A DNA stretch of 17,674 bases from JBBRYB01 sp038238115 (GTDB taxonomy: Bacteria > Actinomycetota > Actinomycetes > Propionibacteriales > Nocardioidaceae), in assembly GCA_038238115.1 (NCBI GenBank), contig JBBRYB010000055.1, positions 1 to 17,674 on the forward strand. Reading direction: 5' to 3'. Within the stretch, counting starts at the first letter, position 1. The number at the start of each line of letters is the position of its first letter. A program made the translations under genes and the position numbers. This document shows positions 13,855-17,674 of this stretch, piece after piece. The notes beneath the pieces are model-generated. The model was given only the letters and a program-made list of their open reading frames with translations. It was not told the DNA's origin and made no database searches.

Positions 13855-13879
13855 GCCTAGTGCCTAGTGCCTAGTGCCT
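13855..13879. repeat. Tandem 7-bp repeat GCCTAGT (3.5 copies) upstream of SnoaL/VAO operon
   Basis: GCCTAGT occurs three times head to tail (13855-13861, 13862-13868, 13869-13875) followed by GCCTT. It lies 36 bp upstream of the preferred SnoaL-like start at 13819, in the promoter region of that minus-strand operon. It could be an activator or repressor direct-repeat site, or a slippage-prone simple repeat. Confidence 0.9.
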
Positions 13880-13984
13880 TCGAGCGTGGGGCAACGCCAC
13901 CCAGTTGTCGAATAGCGATGCCTTGTGTCAGGTATCTACCGGCCTGATGTCGTGCTGCTGCGCTGACTCAGCTTTTGGAGGTCA

Positions 13985-14190
13985 CCCTCACGTCGTACTC
14001 GACGCGCGTGCGCTGGGGGAGACCTGATGGCCCAGGTCGGAACCGCTGGCGAGCAGCCAGAAGGCGTTTGCGTGGCGGAGGTCGTGGACCGAGACGTTGG
14101 AGCCCACCCAGGAGGCCTGGAAAGGGCGCTCGCAAAGGGTGCGGGCCTGGGTGAGCCGTGCGGATGGGGCAGGGCCTGGGCTGGACGGCG
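13985..14190 (-). pseudogene. Tyrosine recombinase (phage integrase) C-terminal remnant
   Basis: On the minus strand one frame reads RPFQASWVGSNVSVHDLRHA followed by NAFWLLASGSDLGHQV (about 14010-14130). VHDLRHxxAxxLLAxGxDL is the signature around the second catalytic Arg-and-His region of tyrosine recombinases; HDLRH is encoded at 14072-14086. The segments for the first Arg, the later GH and the catalytic Tyr are missing or unrecognisable, so it is a dead fragment. It lies in the 410-bp gap between the SnoaL-like gene and trpB2 and suggests a past integrated element. No tRNA or att repeat is visible next to it. Confidence 0.65.
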
Positions 14191-14242
14191 CACGGAGATG
14201 CTGCAACGCTGAGTTTCCAACCTCGAACCACTGGAGCCCGCT

Positions 14243-15631
14243 GTGAACACGTCCCTTCAGCACAAGATCCTGCTCAGCGAGGACGAGATGCCGACCCGGT
14301 GGTACAACGTGCTCCACGATCTCCCCAGCCCGCCTCCTCCGGTGCTCCACCCCGGCACCGGCCAGCCGGTCGGCCCCGACGACCTCGCGCCGCTGTTCCC
14401 CATGGACCTGATCATGCAAGAGGTGGCGACCGAGCAGTACGTCGACATTCCTGACGAGGTGCTCGACGTCTACCGGCTGTGGAGACCCAGTCCGCTCTAT
14501 CGGGCTCACCGCCTGGAGAAGGCCCTCGGCACGCCGGCCCGCATCTACTACAAGTACGAAGGCGTCTCCCCGGCAGGTTCACACAAACCCAACACGGCCG
14601 TCCCCCAGGCGTACTACAACGCGAAAGCCGGCATCAAGAGGCTGACCACCGAAACCGGCGCCGGGCAGTGGGGTACGGCGCTGGCGTTCGCCTGCGCCCA
14701 GTACGACCTCGAGTGCGAGGTGTGGCAGGTCCGGGCGTCATACGACCAGAAGCCGTACCGCCGCATGATGATCGAGACATTCGGCGGCACCGTCTATCCG
14801 AGCCCGTCCGACCTCACCGAGGCTGGTCGCACGATCCTTAAGCGAGACCCCGACTCGCCCGGCTCGCTGGGCATCGCGATCAGCGAGGCCGTCGAGGTGG
14901 CAGCACAGGATCCGACGACCAACTACGCGCTCGGCAGCGTCCTCAACCACGTGCTGCTGCATCAGACGATCATCGGCGAGGAGACCCTCCTGCAGCTGGC
15001 CAAGGTCGGCGAGACGGTCGACCTGCTCGTCGGTTGCACCGGCGGGGGCTCGAACTTCGGCGGCCTGATGTTCCCGTTCCTCCGCGAGAAGTGGGCCGGG
15101 CGGATGAACCCGGTCGTCCGTGCCGTCGAGCCGGCTGCCTGCCCGTCGCTGACGCAGGGCACCTATGCCTACGACTTCGGCGACGCGATCGGCATGACGC
15201 CGCTGATGAAGATGCACACGCTCGGCCACGACTTCGTGCCAGACCCGATCCACGCCGGTGGCCTTCGCTATCACGGCATGAGCCCGCTGATCAGCCACCT
15301 CTACGAGGAGAACGAGCTCGAGGCGGTCGCCAAGCAGCAGACGGAGTGCTTCGCCGCCGGTGTCCTGTTCGCCCGCACCGAGGGCATCGTTCCCGCGCCC
15401 GAGCCCACCCATGCGCTTGCGGCCGCGATCGAGGAGGCCGTGCGCTGCAAGGAGTCCGGTGAGGAGAAGGTGATCTTGACCGCGCTGTGCGGCCACGGCC
15501 ACCTCGACCTTCCCGCGTACGACGCCTACCTTTCGGGCTCCATCGTCGATCACGGGTGGGAGAGCGCCGACCTGCGGGCTGCCGTCGGGGAGGCGCTGGA
15601 GCAGCTGCCCACCGCCGCACACTCCGCCTAG
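14243..15631 (+). CDS. TrpB2-type tryptophan synthase beta-like PLP enzyme
   Basis: A 462-residue protein starting at GTG 14243, six bases after GGAG (14233-14236). It is the long TrpB2 form: an N-terminal extension with MPTRWYNVLHDLPSPPPPVL and DIPDEVLDVYRLWRPSPLYR, the PLP Schiff-base lysine Lys115 in AGSHKPNTA, ETGAGQWG at 137-144 with the catalytic Glu, and the phosphate-binding loop GCTGGGSNFGG at 264-274. TrpB2 enzymes combine indole with L-serine (or O-phosphoserine in some) to make tryptophan, usually without TrpA binding. No other trp gene is near, so it probably salvages indole or serves as a secondary tryptophan synthase. The gene is intact and stands alone between an integrase remnant and the SRPBCC operon promoter. 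Confidence 0.95.
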   Translation: MNTSLQHKILLSEDEMPTRWYNVLHDLPSPPPPVLHPGTGQPVGPDDLAPLFPMDLIMQEVATEQYVDIPDEVLDVYRLWRPSPLYRAHRLEKALGTPARIYYKYEGVSPAGSHKPNTAVPQAYYNAKAGIKRLTTETGAGQWGTALAFACAQYDLECEVWQVRASYDQKPYRRMMIETFGGTVYPSPSDLTEAGRTILKRDPDSPGSLGIAISEAVEVAAQDPTTNYALGSVLNHVLLHQTIIGEETLLQLAKVGETVDLLVGCTGGGSNFGGLMFPFLREKWAGRMNPVVRAVEPAACPSLTQGTYAYDFGDAIGMTPLMKMHTLGHDFVPDPIHAGGLRYHGMSPLISHLYEENELEAVAKQQTECFAAGVLFARTEGIVPAPEPTHALAAAIEEAVRCKESGEEKVILTALCGHGHLDLPAYDAYLSGSIVDHGWESADLRAAVGEALEQLPTAAHSA

Positions 15632-15651
15632 GTTGCGCTGGAGTCTGGCTC

Positions 15652-15680
15652 TTGACATGGCTAACGCCGTAAGCCATGAT
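15652..15680 (+). promoter_or_regulatory. Promoter of the SRPBCC-tetR operon
   Basis: TTGACA (15652-15657), a 17-base spacer and CATGAT (15675-15680) form a sigma-70-like promoter. The spacer and -10 are covered by the first of two palindromic operator copies. A strong GAGGAGGAG Shine-Dalgarno (15702-15710) follows before the ATG at 15714. Confidence 0.75.
15658..15676. promoter_or_regulatory. TetR operator 1 (TGGCTAA-N5-TAAGCCA)
   Basis: A 19-bp near-perfect dyad (one mismatch) within the -35/-10 spacer of the SRPBCC-tetR promoter. The same dyad, in perfect form, repeats 22 bp downstream, two helical turns away. It suits a TetR dimer that blocks RNA polymerase. Confidence 0.75.
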
Positions 15681-15698
15681 GGCTAATCACGTTAGCCA
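15680..15698. promoter_or_regulatory. TetR operator 2 (TGGCTAA-N5-TTAGCCA)
   Basis: A perfect 7-base-arm palindrome starting at the last base of the -10 and covering the expected transcription start. It is the stronger copy by symmetry. Autoregulation by the TetR at 16160 is inferred from position. Confidence 0.8.
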
Positions 15699-15713
15699 AC
15701 CGAGGAGGAGCCC

Positions 15714-16163
15714 ATGAAGACCATCCGAGTCGTCACCGACATCGCCGCCCCCGTCGAGACGGTCTGGTCCGAACTGTCCGCAGTCGCGGACTACGACGAA
15801 TGGAACCCGTTCATGACGTCGTTCCAGGGCGAGCTGGTCGCGGGCAGCCGCGCCGAGATCCGCATCGCGCCGCCCGGTGGCCGCCCCATGACGTTTCGTC
15901 CCACGATCACCGAGGTGGAGGAGGGAAAGCGTCTCGAGTGGCTCGGCCGACTGGTCCTGCCCGGGGTCTTCGACGGGCGGCACTCGTTCCACTTGGAGGC
16001 CCTCGAAGCCGGCCGGACGCGCCTGACCCAGGCCGAGGAGTTCAGCGGGTTCCTCGTTCCTTTTACGGGGTCGGTGCTCGAGCGGACCCGCGCGGGGTTC
16101 GAGGCGATGAACGAGGCGCTGCGCCTGCGTGCCGAGAAGGCCGCCGCTGGGTCCGAGCGGTGA
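15714..16163 (+). CDS. SRPBCC family protein (polyketide cyclase/START-like)
   Basis: A 149-residue protein with the helix-grip fold of the SRPBCC/Bet v1 superfamily. It begins KTIRVVTDIAAPVETVWSEL, then DYDEWNPFMTSFQGEL, the classic 'i.APpe.VW..l.D...w..WNP' opening. It ends in a long C-terminal helix (SVLERTRAGFEAMNEALRLR) that would close the hydrophobic pocket. Such proteins bind or transform hydrophobic ligands, or act in stress resistance. It is the first gene of an operon with a TetR whose start overlaps its stop (GTGA, 16160-16163), and two TetR operators lie on the promoter, so it is probably induced by the ligand the TetR senses. No signal peptide; cytoplasmic. Confidence 0.9.
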   Translation: MKTIRVVTDIAAPVETVWSELSAVADYDEWNPFMTSFQGELVAGSRAEIRIAPPGGRPMTFRPTITEVEEGKRLEWLGRLVLPGVFDGRHSFHLEALEAGRTRLTQAEEFSGFLVPFTGSVLERTRAGFEAMNEALRLRAEKAAAGSER

Positions 16164-16657
16164 GCCGAAGGGACGAGATCCTCGACGTAGCCGCCACAGT
16201 GCTGGAGGAGGAGGGCCCGGAGGCCCTGACCATGCGGGAGCTCGCCCGCCGCATGGGGATGCGCGCGCCGTCGTTGTACAAGCACGTGCGGGACAAGGAC
16301 GACATCGTCGCCGGTCTGCAGGAGCGCGCGCTGATCGACATGGGGCGACACGTTGCCGCCGCCGCCCCCGGGTTGGGCGCGCTTGCTGACGCGTACCGGT
16401 CGTGGGCCACTGCCCACCCGAGGCTCTATGAGGTTGCAACGCGACGCCCCCTGGCGCGCGACCGCATCGCTCCCGGCGTCGAGTCGGCCGCGGCTGCGCC
16501 CATCCTCGCCGCGGTCGGGGGCGACGAGCACCGCGCACGTGCTCTGTGGGCTCTCGCGCATGGGCTAGTCGATCTGGAGCTCTCCGACCGGTTCCCTCCC
16601 GGTGCCGATCTCGACGCCACCTGGCGGACGGCCCTGACGGGCTTCGAGCGACATTGA
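16160..16657 (+). CDS. TetR family regulator (autorepressor of SRPBCC operon)
   Basis: The start is GTG 16160, overlapping the SRPBCC stop by four bases; the frame is open further upstream but only as an out-of-frame shadow. The 165-residue protein has the TetR DNA-binding domain at about residues 3-50, with HTH LTMRELARRMGMRAPSLYKH and the typical 'vrdKddIvagl' following helix. The C-terminal helical domain (AYRSWATAHPRLYEVATRRP, ALWALAHGLVDLELSDRFPP) resembles the TetR_C_33 ('WHG') type. Short total length is usual for this group. It very likely binds the two TGGCTAA dyads at 15658-15698, repressing its own operon until a ligand, perhaps the one bound by SRPBCC, appears. Confidence 0.9.
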   Translation: MSRRDEILDVAATVLEEEGPEALTMRELARRMGMRAPSLYKHVRDKDDIVAGLQERALIDMGRHVAAAAPGLGALADAYRSWATAHPRLYEVATRRPLARDRIAPGVESAAAAPILAAVGGDEHRARALWALAHGLVDLELSDRFPPGADLDATWRTALTGFERH

Positions 16658-16738
16658 CCGCCACCGGATTCCTCTTGACGCCCTGCCCTCGAGCCGACCG
16701 TCCAAAGCGTTGGAGACACAAATGCTACGCTGTGCTAC

Positions 16739-17005
16739 ATGAGGACGGTGACCCATCGCGAGATGCGCAACAACAGCTCCGAAATCCTGCGTGCAGTCGC
16801 GGCCGGGGAGACCGTCAGGGTGACCAACCACGGGCGGTTTGCGGCCGTCATCTCACCCCCGAACGAGCTGACACTGACGCGCCTGGTGGCCGACGGGCAG
16901 GCACGATCAGCGCGTCGGCCGGTTCAGCAGCTCACGACGATCGAACGACGCAGCAGCACAGTGTCGGGTGCTGACCTGCTCGACGACGTCCGCGGTCGCT
17001 GGTGA
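16739..17005 (+). CDS. Phd/YefM-type antitoxin
   Basis: An 88-residue protein beginning TVTHREMRNNSSEILRAVAA followed by GETVRVTNHGRFAAVISPP, the Phd/YefM N-terminal DNA-binding fold ('..R.n.sevl..v..Ge.v.Vt.hGrpvAvl.P'). The C-terminal half is charged and flexible, as needed to wrap a toxin. There is no Shine-Dalgarno before ATG 16739, and TGCTAC is repeated at 16723-16728 and 16733-16738, so translation may be leaderless and the repeat may be an operator. It overlaps the PIN toxin by four bases (GTGA, 17002-17005). A Phd-type antitoxin with a PIN toxin is a common hybrid VapBC-like pair in actinobacteria. Confidence 0.9.
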   Translation: MRTVTHREMRNNSSEILRAVAAGETVRVTNHGRFAAVISPPNELTLTRLVADGQARSARRPVQQLTTIERRSSTVSGADLLDDVRGRW

Positions 17006-17400
17006 TCGCCTACCTCGATACGTCCGCGGCGGTGAAGCTGCTTGTAGACGAGCCGGAGTCGCAGGCTCTCACCACGTACTTGCAGGAGGCGGTTGTCGAT
17101 GTCAACGGCGAGGTGGCCGCCGCCTGGCTCTTGCACACCGAGCTGCACTGCGCAGCGGGGCGCCGTCCGGAGTCCATCGATGTAGGCGCGGTGGGACAGC
17201 TGCTCGACGCGGTCACCCTCGTCGACCTCACCCGGGGGGACCTCCTCACTGCTGGCTCCCTTCCCAGCGGATTACGGTCGCACGACGCGATCCACCTAGC
17301 GGTTGCGCTGCGAATCGGCGCCGACGCCATGGTCGGCTACGACGTTGAGCTGCAGCAGGCGGCCGACGCAGTCGGCCTCGCCGCCGTCAGTCCTCGATAA
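17002..17400 (+). CDS. PIN-domain ribonuclease toxin (VapC-like)
   Basis: A 132-residue protein starting at GTG 17002 inside the antitoxin stop. It has the PIN-domain acidic residues in order: Asp6 in IAYLDTSAAVK, Glu47 in LLHTELHCA, Asp95 in LRSHDAIHLAVA and Asp114 in GYDVEL. These four coordinate Mg2+ or Mn2+ for RNA cleavage. VapC toxins cut tRNA or rRNA when freed from the antitoxin; the target here is unknown. The length is normal. The 3' end overlaps by 14 bp the 3' end of the convergent GntR gene. The pair is complete and appears functional. Confidence 0.92.
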   Translation: MIAYLDTSAAVKLLVDEPESQALTTYLQEAVVDVNGEVAAAWLLHTELHCAAGRRPESIDVGAVGQLLDAVTLVDLTRGDLLTAGSLPSGLRSHDAIHLAVALRIGADAMVGYDVELQQAADAVGLAAVSPR

Positions 17401-17674
17401 CCCCGCTGTACGTCGCGCGGACCGCCGCAGTTGAGGCAGCTCCCTGCCTACTGGGTGGCCCGTCGGACGGGCCAGCGGCGAGTCCTCGGCTCAGTACGCC
17501 CTGCAGGGTGCGCGTTGTCATCGCGAAGTGGTTCTGCGCGATCCGGCCGGCCTCCTCGACGTTGCCCTCGACCACGGCGTCAACCAGTGCTGTGTGCTCG
17601 TCCAGTGCTCGGTCGTAGACGTCCGGACTGTAGGGCTCGATCGGGAAGCCGAGGGTGATGGTGGCGAGCAGTCC
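17387..17674 (-). CDS. GntR-family (FCD domain) regulator, C-terminal part; runs off right edge
   Basis: The minus-strand frame enters from the right edge and reads GLLATITLGFPIEPYSPDVY, DRALDEHTALVDAVVEGNVE, EAGRIAQNHFAMTTRTLQGV and a low-complexity tail to TGA at 17389-17387. DEHxALVDAVxxGNxxEAxxxxxxHF is the end of the FCD ligand-binding domain of FadR-type GntR regulators, where His residues bind metal or ligand. The winged-helix DNA-binding domain lies outside the window. The ~30-residue tail after the domain, rich in Pro, Ser and Ala, is an unusual extension. Its target is not visible here. Confidence 0.85.
   Translation of the reverse strand, partial: GLLATITLGFPIEPYSPDVYDRALDEHTALVDAVVEGNVEEAGRIAQNHFAMTTRTLQGVLSRGLAAGPSDGPPSRQGAASTAAVRATYSGVIED

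Noticed and set aside
14738..15658. 306-codon minus-strand open frame opposite trpB2
   Set aside because: Antisense shadow; the plus strand carries an unmistakable TrpB2 with all PLP motifs.
15687..16721. 344-codon minus-strand open frame opposite SRPBCC and TetR
   Set aside because: Arg/Gly/Pro-rich low-complexity translation typical of antisense frames in high-GC DNA; both plus-strand genes have strong family motifs.
1..17674. CRISPR array, tRNA or rRNA genes
   Set aside because: No spaced direct repeats of CRISPR type and no tRNA cloverleaf or rRNA segments were recognised by eye.

Overview
The window reads as chromosomal DNA of a high-GC actinobacterium (GC-rich third positions, frequent GTG/TTG starts, MocR, WYL and TetR regulators, a class F sortase, stand-alone TrpB2, actinobacterial-type toxin-antitoxin pairs). 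A Nocardioides-, Mycobacterium- or Rhodococcus-like host is possible, but nothing here fixes the genus. It is an accessory-type region: short, independently regulated modules separated by decayed genes.

Layout. (1) 1-4153: the end of a small antitoxin-like gene, a TetR/SDR divergent pair with two operator copies, a PhnB-like VOC protein divergent from a WYL regulator with a perfect inverted repeat between them, and a YefM/RelE toxin-antitoxin pair. (2) 4154-6200: a gene graveyard. I can read the C-terminal part of a Baeyer-Villiger monooxygenase, the C-terminal part of an IS3-family transposase and the last ~100 residues of a 2-oxoacid dehydrogenase E1-beta subunit, all frameshifted or truncated. 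(3) 6201-11449: a class V aminotransferase; convergent to it, an operon for a secreted protein with a C-terminal LMPGTG sorting signal and a class F sortase; divergent from that, a MocR regulator (GntR HTH plus aminotransferase fold) with one extra T that breaks its frame. (4) 11450-14242: a HepT-like fragment, then a minus-strand operon of a SnoaL-like protein and a vanillyl-alcohol-oxidase-type flavoprotein, preceded by a 7-bp tandem repeat and a tyrosine-recombinase remnant. (5) 14243-17674: TrpB2, an SRPBCC/TetR operon with two palindromic operators on its promoter, a Phd/VapC (PIN) pair, and the C-terminal end of an FCD-type GntR regulator leaving the right edge.

How it works together. 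Most modules are a regulator plus one effector under local control (TetR-SDR, WYL-VOC, TetR-SRPBCC, two self-contained toxin-antitoxin operons). The most system-like unit is the sortase with its apparent dedicated substrate, divergent from a MocR gene. Its sortase gene carries a perfect 38-bp palindrome just before the catalytic cysteine codon, and its start codon is unclear. The live and dead oxidative enzymes (SDR, VAO, BVMO, E1-beta) suggest a region that has gained and lost catabolic genes, with recombinase and transposase scars marking turnover. I found no CRISPR array, rRNA or tRNA gene.
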